Shown: piece by piece, positions 8,705-16,400 of the stretch
Layout of the letters: each line of letters starts with the position of its first letter
Position numbering within the stretch: the first letter of the stretch is position 1
DNA from: Sulfitobacter sp043557345
GTDB taxonomy: Bacteria > Pseudomonadota > Alphaproteobacteria > Rhodobacterales > Rhodobacteraceae
Reading direction: 5' to 3'
NCBI RefSeq assembly: GCF_043557345.1
Contig: NZ_JBIFFV010000005.1
Span: 124,001 to 188,000 of the forward strand
DNA length: 64,000 nt
Notes under the pieces: model-generated
The model's database searches: none
Seen by the model: only the letters and a program-made list of their open reading frames with translations
What the model was told of the DNA's origin: nothing
Made by a program: the position numbers and the translations under genes

Positions 8705-10579
8705 TCAGCCCACGCGGCGCATGCCCATGACACGCGCCCGTTTCCGCGGATCGCTGTCAAACAGCGCTGCAAGCTGTTCCGTCATCGCCCCGGCAAGCTG
8801 ATCCACATCCGTGATCGTGACGGCGCGGTCGTAATAACGCGTCACGTCATGGCCGATGCCAATCGCCAACAACTCCACCGCGCGGCGTTTCTCGACCATG
8901 GCGATCACATCGCGCAGGTGTTTTTCCAGATAGTTGGCCGGGTTTACCGACAGGGTGCTGTCGTCCACGGGCGCGCCGTCGGAAATCACCATGAGGATCT
9001 TGCGCGCCTCATGGCGGGCCAGCATCCGCCGGTGCGCCCATTCCAGCGCCTCACCGTCGATGTTCTCTTTCAGCAGACCCTCTTTCATCATCAGACCCAA
9101 ATGGTCCCGCGTCCGGCGCCAGGGGGCGTCGGCGCTTTTGTAGATGATGTGGCGCAGGTCGTTCAGCCGGCCGGGCTGCGCGGGGCGGCCGTCGTTGAGC
9201 CACGCCTCGCGCGCCTGTCCGCCCTTCCAGGCGCGGGTGGTAAAGCCGAGGATCTCGACCTTGACGTTGCAACGCTCCAGCGTGCGGGCCAGCACATCGG
9301 CGCAGATCGCGGCGATGGAGATCGGGCGGCCCCGCATCGAGCCGGAGTTGTCCAACAGCAGCGTCACCACGGTGTCGCGGAACTCGGTGTCCTTTTCGAT
9401 CTTGAAGCTGAGCGGCGTTGTCGGGTTGGCCACCACCCGCGCCAGACGGCCCGCGTCGAGCGTGCCCTCTTCGAGGTCGAATTCCCAGGAGCGGTTTTGC
9501 TGCGCCTGCAAGCGGCGCTGCAACTTATTCGCCAGACGGCCGACAGCGCCTTTCAGCGGCTCCAGCTGCTGGTCCAGATAAGCGCGCAGGCGCTCCAATT
9601 CGATCGGCTCGGCCAATTCCTCGGCCCCGATCACCTCGTCATGCGCGCTCTGATAGACACGGTATTCCGGGTCGGCGTCTGAGACGGGCGGCGGCGGCGG
9701 CGGGTCCATCGGCGCGTCGCCCTCGGGCATCTCCGCCTCATCGCCCAACTCCTGATCGGCCTCGTCATCCATCGAGACCTGCGCCTGACTTTCGTCCTGC
9801 TGCTGCTCTTGGCTGTTTTCGGGGGTACCCTCGGCCTCTTCCTCGTCCTGGTCGTCTTGGCCGGTGCTGTCGGGATCCTGCTCCTCTTCGCTGCCCTCTT
9901 CGGCCTGATCCTCTTGATCCTCGTCTTGGCTGTCGGGATCATCGCCCAACTGATCGCCATAGCCGAGGTCCGAGATCATCTTGCGCGCCAGCCGCGCGAA
10001 ATCTGCCTGATTGGCAAGGCTGCCGTCGATCCCCTCAAGCGTGCCACCCGCCTGATCCTCGATAAAGCCGCGCCAGAGTTCCATGGCGTTCTCGGCCCCT
10101 GCGGGCAGGGGGCGCCCGGTGGCCATATGACGGACCATATAGCCCGCCGCGACCGAGAGCGGCACGTCGCTGGCCTGTTTGGCCTGATCATAGCCGCGGC
10201 GCAGCGCCTCGTGCTTGATCTTGACGTCGATGTTGCCGGCGGTGCCGGGCATATCGCGCGCGCCCATGGCCTCGCAACGGGCGGTCTCCATCGCCTCGTA
10301 AAGTTCGCGCGCCATGTCGCCCTGCGGCGCATAGCGGGCGTGGGTCGCGGCATCGTGGTAGCGGCGGTTCAGCGCCAGCGCGTCGGCGGTGCCGCGGGCC
10401 AGCAAAACCTCTTCGCGGGTCATCCTCCGGCTCACCTGCGGCAGGCGCATCGCGTCACCGGAAAGCCCCGAGGGATCAACGGAGTAGCTGACATTCAGCT
10501 CGGCGTCATCGGCCATCACCTTGGTCGCCTCAGCGAGGGCCTTTTTGAACGCGTCAGCGGGGTTGTCGGATTTCTTCAT
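8705..10579 (-). CDS. cobT: Cobaltochelatase subunit CobT
   Basis: CobT pairs with CobS as the ATP-driven chaperone of aerobic cobaltochelatase CobNST, which inserts cobalt into hydrogenobyrinic acid a,c-diamide during B12 synthesis. The 624-residue protein has the family layout: an N-terminal helical part, a very acidic Asp/Glu/Gln-rich segment (about residues 205-300), and a C-terminal von Willebrand A domain with the MIDAS motif LLLDNSGSMRGRP and later VISDGAPVDD. CobS is encoded 1.1 kb upstream on the same strand, separated by an oppositely oriented PRC-barrel gene. CobN is not in this window. Confidence 0.96.
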   Translation of the reverse strand: MKKSDNPADAFKKALAEATKVMADDAELNVSYSVDPSGLSGDAMRLPQVSRRMTREEVLLARGTADALALNRRYHDAATHARYAPQGDMARELYEAMETARCEAMGARDMPGTAGNIDVKIKHEALRRGYDQAKQASDVPLSVAAGYMVRHMATGRPLPAGAENAMELWRGFIEDQAGGTLEGIDGSLANQADFARLARKMISDLGYGDQLGDDPDSQDEDQEDQAEEGSEEEQDPDSTGQDDQDEEEAEGTPENSQEQQQDESQAQVSMDDEADQELGDEAEMPEGDAPMDPPPPPPVSDADPEYRVYQSAHDEVIGAEELAEPIELERLRAYLDQQLEPLKGAVGRLANKLQRRLQAQQNRSWEFDLEEGTLDAGRLARVVANPTTPLSFKIEKDTEFRDTVVTLLLDNSGSMRGRPISIAAICADVLARTLERCNVKVEILGFTTRAWKGGQAREAWLNDGRPAQPGRLNDLRHIIYKSADAPWRRTRDHLGLMMKEGLLKENIDGEALEWAHRRMLARHEARKILMVISDGAPVDDSTLSVNPANYLEKHLRDVIAMVEKRRAVELLAIGIGHDVTRYYDRAVTITDVDQLAGAMTEQLAALFDSDPRKRARVMGMRRVG

Positions 10580-10787
10580 GAGCCCATGCCTCTGTCAGCT
10601 TTGACATGAGGTTTGGCAGGTTTTCGCAGGAGGGTCAAAGGGGCAGGACCCCTGCACGGTATGCGCCAGTTTCCGCCCATGTCAAGCGGGAACCCCCAGC
10701 CTCGGATCGGCATTTCCCCAGCAGTCGACGCACCGGTGCCTCTCTGAACCCTGGCAGCAACGCGTCCCAGCAAGTAGGAGTAAGAAA

Positions 10788-11633
10788 ATGACCAAGTTCA
10801 TGCAACATGCGAGCCGTCTGGCCATGATCGCCGTTTTGGGTGCCGCGCCCTTGGCCGCCACCGCACAGGATGCCACCAAGCCCGCAACGGACGAAGCCAC
10901 TGCCGAGGCACCGCAGACCGATGAGGCAACGCAGAACGGTGAGGCGGGTGCAAGCGACGATGCGGTAGAGGCCGAGACCGAGACAGACACTGCCGAAGCC
11001 TCCGAAGGCGATGCGGAAATGGAAGCCGATACCGCCGAAGCCCCTGATGCCGACGCAGAGATGGGGAACGACACCGCAGAGACAGACGATCCGGAGGCTG
11101 CCACCGAGAGTGCCGAAGCACGGGCCACGACAGAGCCGATGACCGAAGACACGGCAGAGGCCCCGGCGACAGAACCCTTGGGCGATACCGTTGCCCCCGC
11201 TGAAACAACCGCCGAAGCCCCCGCGGAAGAGCCTGCAAAGCCGGTTGAAGGACAGATCACCATGCAGAGCGAGAATACGATCCTCGCGGATGATCTGATT
11301 GGCAGCAACGTCTATTCCGACGCAGGCGAGAAGATCGGTGATGTGGATGACCTGATCGTCAACCTAGATGGCACCGTCGAAGGCGTTGTGATCGGTGTTG
11401 GTGGTTTCCTCGGCATGGGTGAAAAATGGGTTGCCGTGAAAATGGACAGCCTGTCGACCATGACCGACGAAAGCGGCACGCTGCGTTTGGTATCCTCGGC
11501 CACGAAGGCTGACCTTGAGGCTGCAGAAGCCTTCAAAACCGCGCAGGATATGGAAGCCGAGCAGCAAGCGCTTGAGAACGCAGCCCCGCAAGACCCCAAC
11601 GCGGTCACGACCGAGCCCGCGCCGGTCAACTAA
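10788..11633 (+). CDS. Secreted PRC-barrel domain protein with long acidic repeat region
   Basis: An exported protein of 281 residues. Residues 1-27 are a signal peptide (positive start, hydrophobic core, cleavage near ATAQD). Residues about 28-150 are low complexity, rich in Ala, Thr, Glu and Asp, with recurring DEATAEA / DTAEAPDA-like units. Residues about 160-235 form a PRC-barrel-like beta domain (LIGSNVYSDAGEKIGDVDDL, then GVVIGVGGFLGMGEKWVAV). The C-tail is again acidic. The start has a TAGGAG site at 10775-10780. Periplasmic PRC-barrel proteins of this shape are common in alphaproteobacteria but no role is firmly known. It lies between cobT and cobS on the opposite strand, so any link to cobalamin synthesis is only positional. 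Confidence 0.85.
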   Translation: MTKFMQHASRLAMIAVLGAAPLAATAQDATKPATDEATAEAPQTDEATQNGEAGASDDAVEAETETDTAEASEGDAEMEADTAEAPDADAEMGNDTAETDDPEAATESAEARATTEPMTEDTAEAPATEPLGDTVAPAETTAEAPAEEPAKPVEGQITMQSENTILADDLIGSNVYSDAGEKIGDVDDLIVNLDGTVEGVVIGVGGFLGMGEKWVAVKMDSLSTMTDESGTLRLVSSATKADLEAAEAFKTAQDMEAEQQALENAAPQDPNAVTTEPAPVN

Positions 11634-11658
11634 GCAGAGGGCCATAGCCTGAACGACA

Positions 11659-11690
11659 AAGGGGCGCTGATATCAGCGCCCCTTTTCTTT
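11659..11690. terminator. Bidirectional terminator between PRC-barrel gene and cobS
   Basis: A perfect 10-bp inverted repeat (GGGGCGCTGA at 11661-11670, TCAGCGCCCC at 11673-11682) flanked by A's on the left and TTTTCTTT on the right. It lies between two convergent genes and can end transcripts from both sides. Confidence 0.85.
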
Positions 11691-11709
11691 GGTCGGTGGT
11701 CTGAGTGTC

Positions 11710-12696
11710 TTAGCCCAGGCTCAGGCTGGCCGCGCTTTCGGGGAGTTCCTCATCGAACAGACGCTGATAGAACTCGGCCACGGTCTGGCGCTCAAGCTCG
11801 TCGCATTTGTTTAGGAAGGACAGCCGGAAGGCATAGCCCACGTTGCGGAAAATCTCGGCGTTCTGGGCCCATGCGATCACGGTGCGCGGGCTCATCACGG
11901 TTGAGAGTTCACCATTCATAAAGGCGGTGCGGGTGAGGTCGGCCACGGTGACCATCTGCTTGAGGGTCTTGCGGCCCTTCTCGGTGTTGTAATGCGGGTT
12001 CTTGGCCAGCACGATCGCGGTCTCGGCGTCGATGCTTAGGTAGTTCAGCGTGGCGACAAGGCTCCAACGGTCCATCTGCGCTTGGTTGATCTGCTGGGTG
12101 CCGTGGTAAAGCCCGGTGGTGTCGCCCAAGCCCACGGTGTTCGCGGTGGCGAAGAGGCGGAAATAGGGGTGCGGGGTGATGATCTCGTTCTGATCCATCA
12201 GCGTCAGCTTGCCGTCATGCTCCAATACGCGCTGGATCACGAACATCACATCGGCGCGGCCCGCGTCGTATTCGTCAAAGACAATCGCGGTCGGGTTGCG
12301 CAGCGCCCAAGGCAGGATGCCTTCGTGGAATTCGGTGACCTGTTTGCCGTCGCGCAGCTTGATCGCGTCTTTACCGATGAGGTCGATCCGGCTGATGTGG
12401 CTGTCGAGGTTGACGCGCACGGTGGGCCAGTTCAGCAGGGCGGCGACCTGTTCGATATGGGTCGATTTGCCCGTGCCGTGGTAGCCTTGAATCATGACGC
12501 GGCGGTTGTGGCTAAAGCCTGCAAGGATCGCCAGCGTGGTGTCAGGGTCGAACTTATAGGTGCTGTCGATGTCCGGCACGCGGCCGGTGCGCTGCGGGAA
12601 GCCCTTGACGACCATATCGGTGTCGATGCCAAAGACATCGCGCACCGAGACCTCTTCGGTGGGTTTCATGTCATGTTCCAGTGCACCGTCGGCCAT
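11710..12696 (-). CDS. cobS: Cobaltochelatase subunit CobS (AAA+ ATPase)
   Basis: CobS forms AAA+ hexamers that with CobT power cobalt insertion by CobN. The 328-residue protein has Walker A GYHGTGKST, Walker B IVFDEYDA and the sensor region RLFATANTVGLGDTTG, which fit the MoxR/CobS clade. Its Shine-Dalgarno (AAGGAAAAGGA) is close upstream. The upstream gap 12697-12827 includes an 8-bp perfect GC stem (12719-12726 with 12733-12740) without a T-run. It may be transcribed with the J-domain gene upstream, an order seen repeatedly in Rhodobacteraceae as far as I recall. Confidence 0.96.
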   Translation of the reverse strand: MADGALEHDMKPTEEVSVRDVFGIDTDMVVKGFPQRTGRVPDIDSTYKFDPDTTLAILAGFSHNRRVMIQGYHGTGKSTHIEQVAALLNWPTVRVNLDSHISRIDLIGKDAIKLRDGKQVTEFHEGILPWALRNPTAIVFDEYDAGRADVMFVIQRVLEHDGKLTLMDQNEIITPHPYFRLFATANTVGLGDTTGLYHGTQQINQAQMDRWSLVATLNYLSIDAETAIVLAKNPHYNTEKGRKTLKQMVTVADLTRTAFMNGELSTVMSPRTVIAWAQNAEIFRNVGYAFRLSFLNKCDELERQTVAEFYQRLFDEELPESAASLSLG

Positions 12697-12827
12697 CGCT
12701 CGTCATCCTTTTCCTTAGGCGCGCGGTCGGGGCCGCGCGCGTATCTGGTGCAACATATCGTGCATATCCGCAAGGGGAAGGGGGCAACTGGCATTATCCG
12801 CAACCGGCCGCTGGTCCGGTCGCGGGA

Positions 12828-13454
12828 TCAGTCCTTGAAATTGCGGCTGCCTTTGATCTGGTCCCATGCCCAGACGACCAGTTGCAACTGCTCTTCCTGA
12901 CTGCGGTCACCGCCGTTCATATCGGGGTGCAGCACCTTGATCAGCGCCTTGTAGGCTTTGCGGACTTCGGGCTTTGTCCAAGTGTCTTTGGCTTCGAGAA
13001 TCTCGATCGCGCGGCGTTCGGTGGGCGGCAGGCGGCGGCCCGCCTGCTGGCCCTTGCCGGGGTTCTGGGTCGCGTTCTTGCCCAAGACCTGATGCGGGTC
13101 TTCGATGCCAAGACGCGCCCATGCCCGCTGCTCGGGGTCGCCCAGCGGTTTGGTCGTGCGCTCCCAGACCTTGTCCTTGGACATCTGCGCGTTCATCTCG
13201 GCCTCGGTGGTGCCGTCGAAGAAGCTCCACTTCGCGTTATATTCGCGCACATGTTTTTGGCAGAACCAGAAGTAGTCATCCAGCACATCGGGCGCCTTGG
13301 GGGCGCGGAACTTGCCCGGCTCGTCGCAGCCTTCGTGGTCGCAGATCCGGGTCGAGGTTTCCGACGCACCGGACATGCCGCGGCGGCCGCGGGGGTTTTT
13401 CTTTTTGGAGGACGACACGGACATGTCGAATCCGAAGGGATCAGGTTTTGGCAT
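12828..13454 (-). CDS. J-domain (DnaJ-like) protein with C-terminal J domain
   Basis: A 208-residue protein whose J domain is at the C-terminus instead of the N-terminus: helix residues KPEVRKAYKALIKVLHPD include the HPD motif needed to stimulate DnaK, and the protein ends 20-30 residues later. The N-terminal part carries a Cys/His pattern (CDHEGCDE, then FWFCQKHV) that could bind zinc. There is no G/F region or DnaJ zinc-finger domain, so it is a specialised co-chaperone and not DnaJ. The start MPKPDPFGF at 13454 is favoured by GGAAAGG eight bases upstream; a longer frame exists but lacks support. It is divergent from the BolA gene, with starts 78 bases apart. Confidence 0.88.
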   Translation of the reverse strand: MPKPDPFGFDMSVSSSKKKNPRGRRGMSGASETSTRICDHEGCDEPGKFRAPKAPDVLDDYFWFCQKHVREYNAKWSFFDGTTEAEMNAQMSKDKVWERTTKPLGDPEQRAWARLGIEDPHQVLGKNATQNPGKGQQAGRRLPPTERRAIEILEAKDTWTKPEVRKAYKALIKVLHPDMNGGDRSQEEQLQLVVWAWDQIKGSRNFKD

Positions 13455-13531
13455 GTGGATAGACCTTTCCGACTCAGGCCGGTCACCATATACCCTGCGT
13501 CGCAGGATTGAAGGGGGCCGGGGGTAAAAAC

Positions 13532-13789
13532 ATGTCCACAACACAAGAGATTTCGGATCGGCTGGAAGCCGCTTTTGCGCCGCGTGAACTGGAGGTGGTG
13601 GATGACAGCGAAAGCCATCGCGGTCATGCCGGATTTCAGGAGGGGGGCGAAAGCCACTTTAACGTGCGCATCCGGTCAGAGCGTTTCAAGGGTCAGAACA
13701 GGCTGGCGCGGCACCGGGCGGTGCACAGCGCGTTGGGGCCGGATCTGATGGGGCGCATTCACGCGCTGGCGCTTGACCTAGACGAATAA
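13532..13789 (+). CDS. BolA family protein
   Basis: An 85-residue protein of the BolA family: ELEVVDDSESHRGHAGF, then ESHFNVRIRSERFKGQNRLARHRAVHSALG, which contains the conserved HxGF and the C-terminal His associated with Fe-S cluster sharing. BolA proteins work with monothiol glutaredoxins in iron-sulfur handling or as regulators. The ATG at 13532 is used because the conserved region starts right after it; GGGGGT precedes it by 6-8 bases. It ends 9 bases before the convergent DUF4177 gene. Confidence 0.93.
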   Translation: MSTTQEISDRLEAAFAPRELEVVDDSESHRGHAGFQEGGESHFNVRIRSERFKGQNRLARHRAVHSALGPDLMGRIHALALDLDE

Positions 13790-13798
13790 GGCTCGCGT

Positions 13799-14287
13799 TT
13801 AGGGCTTTGTTTTATCGTCGTTTTCGTCGCCCTCTTGCGGCGAAGCTTCATCCGCTGAGGGGCCGGACAGAAACGCGGGCGGCGTCGCCGCTTTGGCGGG
13901 CTCCTCTTTCGCGGGCGCGTCATCCTCGGGCGTGATGGAGGCGGGCGCATCGGCCTGTAGCGCGGTGTCTTCGCCTTCGATCGTGGCGGCCAAGGCGGGC
14001 GTTGCGGCAGCCGTGGCGGGTGGCAGCAGATCGCCATCCTCTTGCTGGCCCGCAGCAGTCGCCAAGCGGCGGAACACCAGAACATTGCGCCATTCCGTGG
14101 TGGTCGAAGTCAGGCCCGACCGCTCTTGCGAGGGCAACGTCTCGGCCCGCTGGTATTCCCAGCCCTCGGCGGCCTGTTCGTTAAGGCATTCTTCCAAGGT
14201 CTTGGCGAAACGCGCTTCGGGGGCCTTCAGACCTTTGGCTTTCTGCCCTTTGCTGGGGGCGGGAAGGATCTTGTATTCGTAGCGCAT
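13799..14287 (-). CDS. DUF4177 domain protein
   Basis: A 162-residue protein. The first 75 residues match DUF4177 (MRYEYKILPAP, then AAEGWEYQRAETLP and WRNVLVFRR), a small domain of unknown function. The rest is a low-complexity tail rich in Ala, Pro, Glu and Asp with no visible fold. No signal peptide or membrane segment is present. It is on the same strand as the downstream-facing thioesterase/gatB pair, 45 bases after the thioesterase stop. Confidence 0.8.
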   Translation of the reverse strand: MRYEYKILPAPSKGQKAKGLKAPEARFAKTLEECLNEQAAEGWEYQRAETLPSQERSGLTSTTTEWRNVLVFRRLATAAGQQEDGDLLPPATAAATPALAATIEGEDTALQADAPASITPEDDAPAKEEPAKAATPPAFLSGPSADEASPQEGDENDDKTKP

Positions 14288-14332
14288 AGGGGCCTCGGCT
14301 GGGTTGGCGACATAAGCCGCATCAGGTGAGTT

Positions 14333-14818
14333 TCAGGCGGATTTGCGGCGGATGCCAATGCTGCGACCGGCCCGCGCCGGTTTGGGCAGTTTGGCATGGT
14401 TTTGCCGCATCGCGTCAAGACGGGTCAGGATATGGTCCGGCATGGGGGCCACACGCGGGCCGGACTGGTCCACATGCAGCGTCAGCCCTTCGGCTGTGGC
14501 GGCGAGCCAACCGTCAACGTGCCATAGTTCCTGAAAACTGTGAAACCGCTTCTCGTCATGGTCGAGCAGTTGGAAGGTGGTATAGACGCGGTCACCCTCA
14601 TGCAGTTCGCGCAGGTAGCAGACGTGGAATTCAGCCACATAGGTGGTGCAACCCGTGCGCTGATACGCCGGCCCCAGACCGATTTCGCCATAGGCTTGGT
14701 CAACGCCCTGATCAAACAGGACGTTGTAATAGGCCATGTTCAAATGACCGTTGAAATCGATCCATTCGGGGAGAACCGTCATCTCGTCCGAACGGAAGGG
14801 GACCGGTGCGCCGCTCAT
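14333..14818 (-). CDS. Hotdog-fold acyl-CoA thioesterase family protein
   Basis: A 161-residue protein with the 4-hydroxybenzoyl-CoA thioesterase/YbgC-like hallmark DFNGHLNMAYYNVLFDQG, whose Asp/Asn-Gly-His region is the usual active-site strand-helix. Later segments fit the hotdog fold (VYTTFQLLDHDEKRFHSFQELWH). Substrate is unknown; such enzymes hydrolyse acyl-CoA, sometimes carnitine-linked acyls. Its ATG overlaps the gatB stop (ATGA), so it is translated with gatB. Confidence 0.88.
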   Translation of the reverse strand: MSGAPVPFRSDEMTVLPEWIDFNGHLNMAYYNVLFDQGVDQAYGEIGLGPAYQRTGCTTYVAEFHVCYLRELHEGDRVYTTFQLLDHDEKRFHSFQELWHVDGWLAATAEGLTLHVDQSGPRVAPMPDHILTRLDAMRQNHAKLPKPARAGRSIGIRRKSA

Positions 14819-16329
14819 TGCTGGGCGAGCTTGCGCGACACGATTTCGTTGACCGCCTTGGGGTTGGCCTTGCCGCCCGTGGCCTTCATCACCTGACCGA
14901 CGAACCAGCCCGCCAGCTTGGGGTTCTGCTGGGCCTTTTCGACCTGCGCGGGGTTGGCGGCGATGATTTCGTCCACCGCCGTCTCGATCGCGCCGGTGTC
15001 GGTGACCTGCTTGAGGCCCTCAGTCTCAACGATCTCATCCGGTTCGCGCCCGGTTGTATACGTGATTTCAAAGACTTCCTTGGCGATCTTGCCCGAGATT
15101 GCATCGGAGGCGATCAGATCGACAATGCTACCCAATTGCGCCGGGGTGACCGGGCTTTCGGTGATGCCCTTATCGTCTTTCTTCAGGCGGCCAAACAGCT
15201 CGTTGATGACCCAGTTCGCGGCCATCTTGCCATCGCGGCCCTGCGCCACGGCCTCGAAATAACCGGCGCTGTCGAGATCGGCGGTCAGCACGGAGGCATC
15301 GTAGTCCGACAGGCCGAAGTCATTGATGAAACGGGACTTCTTTTCGTCCGGCAGTTCGGGCAGGTTGGCCTTGATCTCGTCCACCCATGCCTGTTCGATT
15401 TCCAGCGGCAGCAGGTCGGGGTCGGGGAAATAGCGGTAGTCATGCGCCTCTTCCTTTGAGCGCATGGAGCGTGTTTCCTGTTTGTCGGGGTCGAAAAGGC
15501 GCGTTTCCTGCACAACCTCGCCACCGGCTTCGACAATCGCGATCTGGCGTTTCGCTTCGACTTCGATGGCCTGCTGTATGAAGCGCATGGAGTTCATGTT
15601 CTTGATCTCGCAGCGGGTGCCGAGATGCGAGAAATCCTGCGTTTCCTGATACTTCTCGTATTGCCCAACACGGCAGACCGAGACGTTGACGTCCGCGCGC
15701 ATTGCGCCCGATTGCATGTCGCCGTTGCAGGTGCCCAGATAGCGCATGATCTGGCGCAGTTTGGCGAGATAGGCGGCGGCTTCCTCGGGCCCGCGAATGT
15801 CGGGGCGCGAGACGATCTCCATCAGGCAGACGCCGGTGCGGTTGAGATCCACGAAGGACATGTTCGGGTCCATGTCGTGGATCGACTTGCCCGCGTCCTG
15901 TTCCATGTGGATGCGCTCGATCCGGACCAGCCGCGCAGTGCCGTCGCCCAGTTCCACCAATACTTCGCCTTCGCCCACGATGGGCTCGTAAAGCTGGCTG
16001 ATCTGGTAGCCCTGCGGCAGGTCGGGGTAGAAGTAGTTCTTGCGGTCGAAAGCGGATTTGAGGTTGATCTGCGCCTTCAGGCCAAGACCCGTGCGCACCG
16101 CCTGTTCGACGCAATATTCGTTGATCACCGGCAGCATGCCCGGCATCGCGGCATCGACAAAGGCCACGTTGCTGTTGGGCTCGGCGCCGAACTTGGTCGA
16201 GGCACCCGAAAAGAGCTTGGCGTTCGACGCGACCTGCGCGTGCACCTCCATCCCGATGACCAGTTCCCAGTCATGTTTGGCACCGGCAATCACGCGCGGT
16301 TTCGGGGTGTCGTAACTCAGATCAAGCAT
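14815..16329 (-). CDS. gatB: Aspartyl/glutamyl-tRNA(Asn/Gln) amidotransferase subunit B
   Basis: GatB binds misacylated Glu-tRNA(Gln) or Asp-tRNA(Asn) and, with GatA and GatC, converts it to Gln- or Asn-tRNA. The 504-residue protein shows the family signature (WELVIGMEVHAQV, LFSGAST, DLNRTGVCLMEIVSRPD, EAHDYRYFPDPDLLPL) and the C-terminal YqeY-like tail domain (KAVNEIVSRKL). gatA and gatC are not adjacent, which is common. The thioesterase gene downstream overlaps by 4 bases. Confidence 0.97.
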   Translation of the reverse strand: MLDLSYDTPKPRVIAGAKHDWELVIGMEVHAQVASNAKLFSGASTKFGAEPNSNVAFVDAAMPGMLPVINEYCVEQAVRTGLGLKAQINLKSAFDRKNYFYPDLPQGYQISQLYEPIVGEGEVLVELGDGTARLVRIERIHMEQDAGKSIHDMDPNMSFVDLNRTGVCLMEIVSRPDIRGPEEAAAYLAKLRQIMRYLGTCNGDMQSGAMRADVNVSVCRVGQYEKYQETQDFSHLGTRCEIKNMNSMRFIQQAIEVEAKRQIAIVEAGGEVVQETRLFDPDKQETRSMRSKEEAHDYRYFPDPDLLPLEIEQAWVDEIKANLPELPDEKKSRFINDFGLSDYDASVLTADLDSAGYFEAVAQGRDGKMAANWVINELFGRLKKDDKGITESPVTPAQLGSIVDLIASDAISGKIAKEVFEITYTTGREPDEIVETEGLKQVTDTGAIETAVDEIIAANPAQVEKAQQNPKLAGWFVGQVMKATGGKANPKAVNEIVSRKLAQQ

Positions 16330-16400
16330 CGCGGCCGCCTTCGGTCAATTGGAACTTGGCCGGTCATACTGGAGCGCACCACGCGCTTCAAGAGGCAGGC

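Noticed and set aside
6953..9682. A 909-codon open frame on the plus strand across pepP and cobT
   Set aside because: It is antisense to two genes with clear catalytic motifs, its translation is Arg/His/Pro/Gln-rich without any family pattern, and GC-rich third positions in these genomes create such frames.
10580..12827. Cobalamin riboswitch in front of cobT or cobS
   Set aside because: I looked for the B12-box and the surrounding stem pattern in both leaders and saw only simple GC hairpins.
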